A stretch of 10,776 bases of DNA from Vulcanimicrobiota bacterium (lineage in GTDB: Bacteria > Vulcanimicrobiota > Vulcanimicrobiia > Vulcanimicrobiales > Vulcanimicrobiaceae): positions 1-10,776 of the forward strand of contig JASHXG010000182.1 in assembly GCA_030043675.1 (NCBI GenBank), written 5' to 3'. Both the position numbers and the translations under genes were made by a program. Positions 5,865-10,776 of the stretch are shown here, one piece after another. The notes below the pieces were generated by a model, which worked only from the letters and a program-made list of their open reading frames with translations, ran no database searches and had not been told where the DNA came from. Every line of letters begins with the position of its first letter. Positions within the stretch are counted from its first letter, which is position 1.

Positions 5865-7460
5865 AGGGTGACACAACCGGCGAGCGGCGGCCGCATATTT
5901 CGTCTCGCCCGATAGCGAAGCCAGAACGCGATAAGCCGTTGCGAGTTGCGTTGGATGGCTTTTACCGGCCAGCGCTTCGATCGCCAATTTGATGTTGGTA
6001 AGTGCACGCTCGCGCTGTCCCAGTTGCGCCAGCGCTTCGGCCTGAAGCCGCAGCGACGTTCCGACGACCCGATCCTGACCGAGTCGTCGAAAGCCGCTCT
6101 CCGCGGCCTGCGCCGCGCGAAGCGCCGCGACCGAGTCGCGTTGCGCGAGGCGTGTCTTTGCAGCCAGGAGCTCGACGGACGCCCGCGCCAAGGGGTTGAT
6201 GAGCGAGCGTCGCTGCAGCTCCGTCAAGTAACGATCGGCCGCGCCCGTGTCTGCGCTTTCGAGGCTGGACGATGCCAGCTCGCAGAAAAAGGCGATCGCC
6301 GATCCGCCCACGGCAACGGTTCTCGCGGCCGGCACGAGCGGCGCCAACAAGCGCGCCGCCTCCGCCGGACGGCGGGCCATCCGCATGCAGGCCGCCAGGT
6401 GCGTCGAGATCACGAGGGCTTCGCGCGTCAGACCGGCTTGCGTAGCAAGCGCATAACATTGCTCCAACTCCGTCCGCGTGCTTTGCGCCTCACGTCCGCG
6501 CAAGCAGCCGACGATTGCCGAGCTCGAGCGCGCGAAAATCACGACCTGGGCATCGAATGCACGCCCGCCGCCCGCGACCTCGCACGCCCTCGATGCGAAC
6601 GCAGCGGAGGCTTCAAGCTCGCCGCGAGCGATGGCGAGTTCCGCTCGAAGGCTCAGTCCATCGATCAGTGCGTTGGAGATTCGCCGTTCGTTGGTCGTCT
6701 GCGACCAGGATTCAAGCTCGGCGCAACAGCGGCCGGCGACCCGATCGGCAGCACGCGGGTCGCCGCTTCCCGCGGCTAACCACGCCGAAGTCACGCCCAC
6801 TTCGGCTTCTTGCCAGCCCGAGCGCCGGCGCGAGCCGGCGGCGAGCGCGCGCGCCGCGGAAAGGTGGCCTGCGGCGTTTCCCGCCTGTTCGGCTTGCTCG
6901 TAGAGTCGAGCGAGCCGCGTTTGGACGAAGCAACGAAGTTCGGCGTCGTCCACTTGGCAACTCAGTCGCTCGAGAACCTCCGCAGCCGTCTCCCAACTGC
7001 CGTTGTGCTCGAGCGCCTGGGCATTTGCGATTTGCAGCCAAAAGCGATCGGCTTGCTCGACGGCGCCGCGGAGGGCAACCGGTCTCGCGGCGGCGAGGTG
7101 GCCGAACATCCGCAGCACGGCGGCGTCGCGCTCGCGAAAGGCGTGCCGCTCGGAGATAAAAAGTGAACGCGCGACGTCGGTATAGCGCTCCCCGCCCATA
7201 TCGCATCGGCGCACGATCGCCCGTTGTCGCGGCGGCAACCGCTCGATCGACGACTCGACGGCTTCGGTGACGTAGGCGACGAGAGCCGCGTCCGAGAGTT
7301 CGGCCCCATCCCGGCCGCCGGCGCGCAGAATTCGCGCGACGATCGGATTGGCGCGCAACCGGCAGGCGTGATGGAGATGACGCAACAACTCCCGGCCGGC
7401 GCGAAGGTCGGAATTGGTCAGTCGGACTGACGGTGCGAGGCGCGCAGCACTTCGTGCCAC
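5856..7460 (-). CDS. Regulator-like protein: sigma-70 region-4-like HTH plus TPR-type helical repeats
   Basis: This 534-residue protein has two parts. Residues about 15-50 (SDLRAGRELL, then RLRANPIVARIL) are helical. Residues about 70-117 resemble sigma-70 region 4: LPPRQRAIVRR, then GERYTDVARSLFISERHAFRERDAAV, a helix-turn-helix of the kind that reads a -35 element. From about 135 to 530 the protein is a run of Ala/Leu-rich paired helices of about 35-40 residues, most like a TPR or MalT-type array, for example in YLTELQRRSL and QAEALAQLGQRERAL. No Walker ATPase, sigma region 2 or membrane segment is seen. The start called is a GTG at 7458-7460; TTG codons at 7388 and 7385 are alternatives. 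It is divergent from the lipoprotein gene with almost no spacer, and a 15-bp palindrome overlaps its first codons. I infer a transcription regulator sensing a protein or ligand through the repeats. The function is not known. Confidence 0.72.
   Translation of the reverse strand: MARSAARLAPSVRLTNSDLRAGRELLRHLHHACRLRANPIVARILRAGGRDGAELSDAALVAYVTEAVESSIERLPPRQRAIVRRCDMGGERYTDVARSLFISERHAFRERDAAVLRMFGHLAAARPVALRGAVEQADRFWLQIANAQALEHNGSWETAAEVLERLSCQVDDAELRCFVQTRLARLYEQAEQAGNAAGHLSAARALAAGSRRRSGWQEAEVGVTSAWLAAGSGDPRAADRVAGRCCAELESWSQTTNERRISNALIDGLSLRAELAIARGELEASAAFASRACEVAGGGRAFDAQVVIFARSSSAIVGCLRGREAQSTRTELEQCYALATQAGLTREALVISTHLAACMRMARRPAEAARLLAPLVPAARTVAVGGSAIAFFCELASSSLESADTGAADRYLTELQRRSLINPLARASVELLAAKTRLAQRDSVAALRAAQAAESGFRRLGQDRVVGTSLRLQAEALAQLGQRERALTNIKLAIEALAGKSHPTQLATAYRVLASLSGETKYAAAARRLCHPSG
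6784..6806. repeat. Hairpin-forming inverted repeat inside the regulator gene
   Basis: GCCGAAGT and ACTTCGGC form an 8-bp perfect stem around a 7-base loop. It lies in the coding region of the TPR part. It has no clear T-tract on either strand, so I do not call it a terminator. Confidence 0.4.
7417..7431. promoter_or_regulatory. 15-bp palindrome, candidate operator between regulator and lipoprotein genes
   Basis: GTCAGTC-G-GACTGAC has perfect 7-bp arms around one central base. It lies 45 bases upstream of the lipoprotein ATG and inside codons 10-15 of the regulator as called from 7460. Position and symmetry suit a dimeric DNA-binding protein controlling both genes. If the regulator really starts at the TTG at 7388, the site would lie wholly outside its coding region. 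No clear -35/-10 pair could be set around it. Confidence 0.45.
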
Positions 7461-7465
7461 GTGTT

Positions 7466-7469
7466 AGGA
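7466..7469 (+). promoter_or_regulatory. Ribosome binding site that sets the lipoprotein start
   Basis: AGGA lies six bases before the ATG at 7476. It favours that ATG over the in-frame GTG at 7461, which has no such element and would add five residues before the signal peptide. Confidence 0.55.
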
Positions 7470-7475
7470 TTTCGC

Positions 7476-8450
7476 ATGCGCAGGCTATTCGTCCTCACGA
7501 TCGGGCTGGCGAGCGGGCTCCTCGTTACCGGCTGTGCCGGCAGTAGCTCGGGAGCCTCGTCGCCCGGCCTCCCGACCGTAGTTACCGAAGGCCATCGAGA
7601 CGCGAAGGCGCATTCGTGGATGGATCCCGCCGTGCGAGCGACGCATAAGGCTCTGCTCTACGTCGCCGACTTATACTTGGCGGATGTCCGCGTGTACATG
7701 GAAGACGGTCACCATCAGCGCCCGGTTGGAGAGATCACCTCGGGCATCGACGACGCGTCCGGCCTCTTCGTGGATAGCGAACGGAATCTCTGGGTCGCAA
7801 ATCAGACCGGCTACGTGTATCAGTCCGAGATCCTCCGCTACCCGCAGGGCTCGACAACGCCCGACAAAACTCTCTACGACACCAGCGGCGCGCCGTCGGC
7901 AATCTGGGTTGCAAAGGACCAGACGGTATACGTAGTGAGCACTCCGGTGTACGGCTCGTCGGTGATCGTCAAGTATCCCAAGGGTCGTCAACAGTCTCAA
8001 ATCGTCACCGACCCGCATTTGTTTCTCTTTTCCGTGGTCGGCGATGGGCACGGCAATCTCTACGCCGGCGGACAACTCGAAACCGGAGATGGTGAGGTCG
8101 ACGTTCTGCCGGCGGGCAAGACAACCTGGCAAAATACCGGCATGATCACGAACGTTCCCAGCGCCCTCGCCTTCGACGCGCAGGGCAATCTCCTCGTGAG
8201 CAGCGATGCGTTCCTCACGTTCCACATCGGTCAGAAACAGCCGTCGAACACGATCCCCTGCAACCGGTCAGATTGCGAGCAGGTCGCGTTCGACCGTTCC
8301 GGCAAGCATCTTTGGGCGATTGAAGCGGCGGACTACACGGGAAACGTCTTTGAGTTCGACTATCCTTCCGGAAAGCGAATTAACGCTTTGCATCAGCCGA
8401 ATTCGTCGGAGCCTAACGGCGTAGCCGCAGCACCGGCCTTGTTTCCATAG
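7476..8450 (+). CDS. Beta-propeller lipoprotein (NHL-like repeats), exported
   Basis: This 324-residue protein starts with a classic lipoprotein signal. It has MRR, a hydrophobic stretch LFVLTIGLASGLL, then the lipobox VTGC with lipidated Cys20, followed by a Ser/Gly-rich linker. Residue +2 is Ala. From about 60 on it carries repeats of the NHL or six-bladed propeller kind, such as LYVADLY, ASGLFVDSERNLWVANQ, AIWVAKDQTVYVVS, LYAGG, ALAFDAQGNLLVSS and AFDRSGKHLWAIE. A CNRSDC pair near 265 could form a disulfide. No enzymatic residues are recognised, so a binding or sensing role on the cell surface is likely. The ATG at 7476 is preferred on its ribosome site. The gene is divergent from the sigma-4/TPR regulator, whose called start is 15 bases away. 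It ends 10 bases from the convergent tsaD stop. Confidence 0.85.
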   Translation: MRRLFVLTIGLASGLLVTGCAGSSSGASSPGLPTVVTEGHRDAKAHSWMDPAVRATHKALLYVADLYLADVRVYMEDGHHQRPVGEITSGIDDASGLFVDSERNLWVANQTGYVYQSEILRYPQGSTTPDKTLYDTSGAPSAIWVAKDQTVYVVSTPVYGSSVIVKYPKGRQQSQIVTDPHLFLFSVVGDGHGNLYAGGQLETGDGEVDVLPAGKTTWQNTGMITNVPSALAFDAQGNLLVSSDAFLTFHIGQKQPSNTIPCNRSDCEQVAFDRSGKHLWAIEAADYTGNVFEFDYPSGKRINALHQPNSSEPNGVAAAPALFP

Positions 8451-8460
8451 GATGCGCCTG

Positions 8461-9465
8461 CTACAGCTGAAAGGCTAGGTTCGGGTCGGCCGAGAGCGCC
8501 AGCGGATCGACTCGGATCGCGTCGCGCTGATAGTAGGCGGCAGCAGCAATCATCGCGGCATTATCGGTAGAATATTTGGGCGGCGGAATGAAGGACGTCA
8601 CGCCGTTGCTGCTGCTCCACGCCCGCACCGCGGCCTGCAGCGCCGAGTTTGCAGCAACGCCGCCCGAGAGCACGACGCCCGCGTAGCTCGCGCGCGAGAA
8701 GGCGGCTTGGAGGCGAGCCATCAGGACGTCGACAACCGCGGCTTGGAACGAGGCCGCGACATCCTCGCGCCGCGCGCCGCTGCCTTCCGGCGATTCAAGG
8801 AAGTAACGCACCGAAGTCTTCAAGCCCGAGAAAGAGAGGTCGAGCGAATCACCTGCTGGACGATGGCGTGGAAACGGGTAGGCGGCGGGATTGCCGTTGC
8901 GTGCCAGCCGGTCGAGTTCGGGGCCGCCTGGATAGGATAACCCCAACAAGCGCGCCGTCTTGTCGTAGGCTTCGCCGGCGGCGTCGTCATGGGTGCGCCC
9001 GAGAATGCGCATCCGCGTCGCCGACTCGACCGCGACCAACTGCGAGTGGCCGCCCGAAACGAGCAACGTCAGCAACGGATAAGGCGGCGCTTCCGGCCGG
9101 TCGAGGAATGGTGCGAAGATGTGACCGTGGAGGTGGTTGACCGCGTAGAGCGGTTTGTGCAGGGCAAACGCGAGCGCTTTCGCCGCGGCGACGCCGACGA
9201 CCAGGCTTCCGATCAGCCCCGGTCCGCGCGTGACGGCGATGCCGTCGAGCTCTGCGAACGTCGAGCCGGCGCGCCCGAGCGCATCTTCGACCGCGGCCGA
9301 CAGGAGTGCGACGTGCTGGCGGCCGGCAATCTCGGGCACGATGCCGCCGTACTTTGCATGAAACGCGTCCTGATTGGTTGCTACGCTCGCGAGGACGTTC
9401 TTACCGTCGCGAACGACCGCCGTCGCCGTGTCATCGCACGACGTTTCGATCCCCAGCACGAGCAT
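8461..9465 (-). CDS. tsaD: TsaD, tRNA N6-threonylcarbamoyladenosine transferase subunit
   Basis: This 334-residue protein is TsaD (Gcp/Kae1/YgjD). It transfers the threonylcarbamoyl group from TC-AMP to A37 of tRNAs that read ANN codons, together with TsaB and TsaE. The N-terminal LGIETSCDDT, the KYGGIVPE segment at 38-45 and the metal-binding HLHGH with His111 and His115 are typical. So are SGGHS (137-141), DDAAGEAYDK (160-169), LSFSGLKTS (210-218), LSGGVAAN (266-273) and YSTDNAAM with metal ligand Asp301. Length and motif spacing are normal, and the ATG at 9463-9465 gives the usual N-terminus. No clear ribosome site precedes it. It starts 9 bases after the DUF6582 gene and is probably translated from the same message. 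TsaB, TsaE and RimI, frequent neighbours elsewhere, are not in the window. Confidence 0.98.
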   Translation of the reverse strand: MLVLGIETSCDDTATAVVRDGKNVLASVATNQDAFHAKYGGIVPEIAGRQHVALLSAAVEDALGRAGSTFAELDGIAVTRGPGLIGSLVVGVAAAKALAFALHKPLYAVNHLHGHIFAPFLDRPEAPPYPLLTLLVSGGHSQLVAVESATRMRILGRTHDDAAGEAYDKTARLLGLSYPGGPELDRLARNGNPAAYPFPRHRPAGDSLDLSFSGLKTSVRYFLESPEGSGARREDVAASFQAAVVDVLMARLQAAFSRASYAGVVLSGGVAANSALQAAVRAWSSSNGVTSFIPPPKYSTDNAAMIAAAAYYQRDAIRVDPLALSADPNLAFQL

Positions 9466-9474
9466 AGCGGTCGG

Positions 9475-9915
9475 TCAGGTTCGCTTGCGTTTGGCCGCGC
9501 CCTTGCGCGCGCCGGTTTTGCGCGCGCCGGTTTTGCGCGCCGTCGCCTTGCGTGCCGTCTTTTTACGCGGGCTCGATTTCTTCCCCGCCGCTGCCTTGCG
9601 CTTGCGCGTCGCGGCTGCCTTGCGCGCCGCTTCTTTGCGGTGCCGCTGCGGATGAACGCCCAGCGCGTGCCACGACAGCTCGGAGAGATCGACGCCATAA
9701 TGCTGCGCCGCCTTTTCGATGTTCGCGAACGCGAGACTGCGATCGGCTTCCGAAACGCCGATGACCTGGTCGAAACGCGCGACCGCGTTACGGACGTGTC
9801 GTGCATCGGTGAGGGGTTCTTTGCGCTGTTTCGGAAAGGCGTAGACGCTGTCGGGAAGATCGCTCTGCCGCGTCAAGCGGCCATGCTTCTCATGCGGTTT
9901 CCACGTAGCTTTCAT
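9475..9915 (-). CDS. DUF6582 protein with a lysine/arginine-rich histone-H1-like tail
   Basis: This 146-residue protein has a folded domain at about 10-86: LPDSVYAFPKQRKEPLTDA, then HVRNAVARFDQV, then LAFANIEKAAQHYGVDL and WHALG. I recognise this as the DUF6582 type, whose function is unknown. Residues about 91-146 are a basic, Ala/Lys/Arg tail with GKKSSPRKKTARK and two ARKTG units. Tails of this SPKK-like kind bind DNA in H1-like proteins, so a nucleoid role is likely but inferred. The ATG at 9913-9915 is chosen because the domain begins just after it; the frame stays open upstream to 10083 across the divergent gene. The last codons come from a 15-bp tandem repeat. It is the probable first gene of a tsaD operon and is divergent from the DUF6496 gene with a 66-base spacer. 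Confidence 0.82.
   Translation of the reverse strand: MKATWKPHEKHGRLTRQSDLPDSVYAFPKQRKEPLTDARHVRNAVARFDQVIGVSEADRSLAFANIEKAAQHYGVDLSELSWHALGVHPQRHRKEAARKAAATRKRKAAAGKKSSPRKKTARKATARKTGARKTGARKGAAKRKRT
9503..9540 (-). repeat. 15-bp tandem repeat, about 2.5 copies, in the DUF6582 tail
   Basis: The unit GCGCGCGCCGGTTTT (plus strand) repeats without mismatch over 38 bases with period 15. It encodes the ARKTG repeats of the basic tail on the minus strand. A period that is a multiple of three keeps the frame when copies are gained or lost. Confidence 0.85.
9556..9582. repeat. Left arm of a 27-bp inverted repeat shared with the DUF6496 gene
   Basis: Read on the minus strand, this segment encodes KKSSPRKKT of the DUF6582 tail. 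It matches the plus-strand segment 10012-10038 at 25 of 27 bases, in the same codon frame. The two arms face each other across 429 bases. Confidence 0.8.
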
Positions 9916-9960
9916 GGACGCTTCGTACCCAAGAAGCGGCCGGGTGGAACCCCGCAGCGG

Positions 9961-9975
9961 CGTCACGAAGTGACG
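9961..9975. promoter_or_regulatory. Inverted repeat in the DUF6582/DUF6496 divergent spacer
   Basis: CGTCAC-GAA-GTGACG has perfect 6-bp arms and a 3-base centre. It ends 6 bases before the ATG of the DUF6496 gene, over the place where its ribosome site should be. It could be an operator or a hairpin that hides the translation start. Its core CACGAAGTG recurs, as the reverse complement, at 7448-7456. Confidence 0.4.
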
Positions 9976-9981
9976 GGCACG

Positions 9982-10224
9982 ATGGCTACAAGAAAGAAAT
10001 CCAGCCCGCGCAAAAAATCGAGCCCGCGCAAAAAGACGAAGTACGGGCCGGCGGCGCGCAAGGACGTCGGGCAGGCACTGCACGAGCTCGAGCTCGGCGA
10101 ACTGGAGTCGGGGCGCACGGGGCGAAAGGTCACCAGCCGCAAACAGGCGATCGCGATCGGGTTGAGCGAGGCGCGCAAATCCGGTGGGCGCGTGCCCAAG
10201 AAGGCTTCGCCGAAGAAGAAGTAG
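9982..10224 (+). CDS. DUF6496 small basic protein with SPRKK-repeat head
   Basis: This 80-residue protein starts with a basic head, MATRKK, then two SSPRKK units. Next comes TKYGPAARKDVGQALHELELGELESG, then GRKVTSRKQAIAIGLSEARK, and the end is VPKKASPKKK. The middle block from KYG to SEARK is the DUF6496 type as I recall it, found in small histone-like bacterial proteins. The function is unknown, but the charge and SPRKK motifs suggest DNA binding. The ATG at 9982 is chosen because the protein pattern starts there. The frame is open far upstream, but that part is the antisense strand of tsaD and DUF6582. It ends 6 bases before the convergent Rossmann-protein stop. It is divergent from the DUF6582 gene, which carries the same SSPRKK unit in its tail. 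Confidence 0.82.
   Translation: MATRKKSSPRKKSSPRKKTKYGPAARKDVGQALHELELGELESGRTGRKVTSRKQAIAIGLSEARKSGGRVPKKASPKKK
10000..10035 (+). repeat. 18-bp direct repeat, two copies, encoding SSPRKK twice
   Basis: Two adjacent 18-base units with the core AGCCCGCGCAAAAA differ at only two positions. They encode the doubled SSPRKK head of the DUF6496 protein. The second copy is most of the right arm of the inverted repeat shared with the DUF6582 tail. Confidence 0.85.
10012..10038. repeat. Right arm of the 27-bp inverted repeat shared with the DUF6582 gene
   Basis: This segment encodes KKSSPRKKT in the DUF6496 head. It pairs with 9556-9582 with two mismatches. Confidence 0.8.
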
Positions 10225-10230
10225 TGCCGT

Positions 10231-10737
10231 CTACGGCCCGGGCGGCTCGAGCTCGCCGGCCCGCGAGAGCGGACCGCGATCGGTCGTGATGCAGCCGCAG
10301 GAGTGAAGCGCCTCGTCGAGCAGCTGCTTCGAGCGCTCGTCGTCGCCACAGATGGCGACGTTCGAGCCCGGCTGCGGGAGATTGATCAGCGCCCGGACCA
10401 CGCGATGCGTGTCGAGCTTGTGCGCGAGCATTTCGGCGCCACTATGCGGAGCGTGCGGAGGCCGGCCGTCAACGACGTCCACGATCACGGCTTCAGAGCC
10501 CGAACCGACGGCGCTGACGGCGCGGTCGATCTCGTCGCGCCCTACCGCGAAGACCAGCAGGTCGGAGCGCATCGCCTGGCGGTAGGGAAGCTCGCTCTCC
10601 GTTCCCACGGCCACGGCCGCCCGTTGGGCCCGTTCCGATCCGGCGGGGTCACCGAAGGTGACGTGGTGGCCGCCGCTGCGAAGCAGCCGGCCGATCGCCA
10701 CCGCCCGTTCGTTCGAGCCGAGAATTCCAATGTTCAT
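10231..10737 (-). CDS. Short NAD(P)-binding Rossmann protein, F420:NADPH oxidoreductase-like
   Basis: This 168-residue protein begins with a dinucleotide-binding fold: MNIGILGSNERAVAIGRLL, then GHHVTFGDP. It continues with a second strand, DLLVFAV at 59-65, and a third, AVIVDVVDG at 83-91. The C-terminal part has VVRALINLP at 113-121, a VAICGDD strand at 127-133, CGCITTDRGPLSRAGELEPPG and a stop. This order matches NADPH-dependent F420 reductases (F420:NADP oxidoreductase, Fno type) and their NAD(P)-binding relatives. The protein is shorter than the roughly 210-230 residues usual for Fno. The second half of the glycine motif is altered (GSNERAVA instead of the usual GTGNVG form), so activity with F420 is doubtful. 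The ATG at 10735-10737 fits the Rossmann start. It is convergent with the DUF6496 gene, 6 bases apart. Confidence 0.75.
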   Translation of the reverse strand: MNIGILGSNERAVAIGRLLRSGGHHVTFGDPAGSERAQRAAVAVGTESELPYRQAMRSDLLVFAVGRDEIDRAVSAVGSGSEAVIVDVVDGRPPHAPHSGAEMLAHKLDTHRVVRALINLPQPGSNVAICGDDERSKQLLDEALHSCGCITTDRGPLSRAGELEPPGP

Positions 10738-10776
10738 GACGAGCCCGTACCCGGGGATGCTGGGCTTCCTCTGGGA
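10738..10776. other. Window edge upstream of the Rossmann gene
   Basis: These 39 bases show no feature I can support. The minus frame of the Rossmann gene stays open through them, and a plus-strand ATG at 10757 begins MLGFLW and runs off the window. Confidence 0.3.

Noticed and set aside
5946..6779. Plus-strand open frames opposite the TPR regulator
   Set aside because: Translations are low-complexity with no recognisable family. The minus strand gives a continuous helical-repeat protein.
7461..7475. GTG start for the lipoprotein five codons upstream
   Set aside because: It has no ribosome site, and the ATG at 7476 has AGGA at a proper distance and yields a standard signal peptide.
8989..9981. 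Long plus-strand open frame running into the DUF6496 gene
   Set aside because: It is antisense to tsaD and DUF6582 and of Arg-rich low-complexity character. The real protein starts at the ATG at 9982.
9916..10083. Upstream extension of the DUF6582 gene, 56 residues
   Set aside because: It crosses the divergent spacer and runs antisense through the DUF6496 gene. Its translation is Arg/Phe-rich, the mirror of the SPRKK repeats.
10240..10262. GC-rich imperfect hairpin after the DUF6496 stop, as a terminator
   Set aside because: The stem has a mismatch, there is no T-tract, and it lies in the coding end of the Rossmann gene.
10757..10776. Plus-strand start MLGFLW at the window edge
   Set aside because: Only six codons are visible, and no family or ribosome-site support can be judged.
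1..10776. CRISPR array, insertion sequence, prophage, toxin-antitoxin pair, tRNA or rRNA gene
   Set aside because: No regularly spaced repeats, transposase motifs, terminal repeats, phage genes or RNA gene patterns were seen on either strand.

Overview
The window is a GC-rich, tightly packed piece of bacterial chromosome. It holds thirteen protein genes, two of which could be called nucleoid-type, and no tRNA, rRNA, CRISPR array, insertion sequence or phage gene that I can see. No stretch over 300 bases lacks a gene; the longest gaps are the two divergent spacers of about 65 bases. The gene mix fits a soil-type, high-GC lineage outside the best-studied phyla. It combines a two-gene LigD-type polymerase/ligase unit, a beta-propeller lipoprotein beside a sigma-region-4/TPR regulator, lysine-tailed DUF6582 and DUF6496 proteins, and an F420-reductase-like Rossmann protein. 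I would guess Candidatus Eremiobacterota (WPS-2), or else Actinomycetota, Dormibacterota or Chloroflexota. This is inference from gene content, not a phylogenetic result.

Layout. (1) Bases 1-1385: the end of argJ, then argD with a one-base overlap of stop and start, forming part of an arginine operon. (2) Bases 1321-3954: a DUF488 gene on the minus strand, whose 3' end overlaps argD by 65 bases. It is divergent from an operon of a LigD-type primase-polymerase and an ATP-dependent DNA ligase that overlap by 14 bases. The two enzymes keep their catalytic motifs. No Ku gene and no phosphoesterase domain is present. (3) Bases 3977-5864: a small cytosolic beta-propeller protein, then a cyclopropane-fatty-acid-synthase-type methyltransferase whose best start lies inside the propeller gene. 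(4) Bases 5856-8450: a large regulator-like protein (sigma-70 region-4-like DNA-binding part plus a TPR-type helical array) divergent from a beta-propeller lipoprotein. A 15-bp palindrome sits at their junction. (5) Bases 8461-10224: tsaD, preceded by a DUF6582 protein with a histone-H1-like basic tail, divergent from a DUF6496 protein with an SPRKK-repeat head. The two basic segments share a 27-bp inverted repeat in the same reading frame. (6) Bases 10231-10737: a short NADP/F420-type Rossmann protein.

How the parts may work together. The polymerase and ligase should act as a gap-filling and sealing pair in DNA repair (NHEJ, or the LigC/Prim-PolC type of excision repair). The regulator and lipoprotein look like a self-contained pair sharing one control region. 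The two lysine-rich proteins look like paired nucleoid or stress-related DNA binders that share a promoter region. All three divergent spacers carry a perfect or near-perfect short palindrome. The hexamer CGATCG occurs 35 times by hand count, far above expectation.
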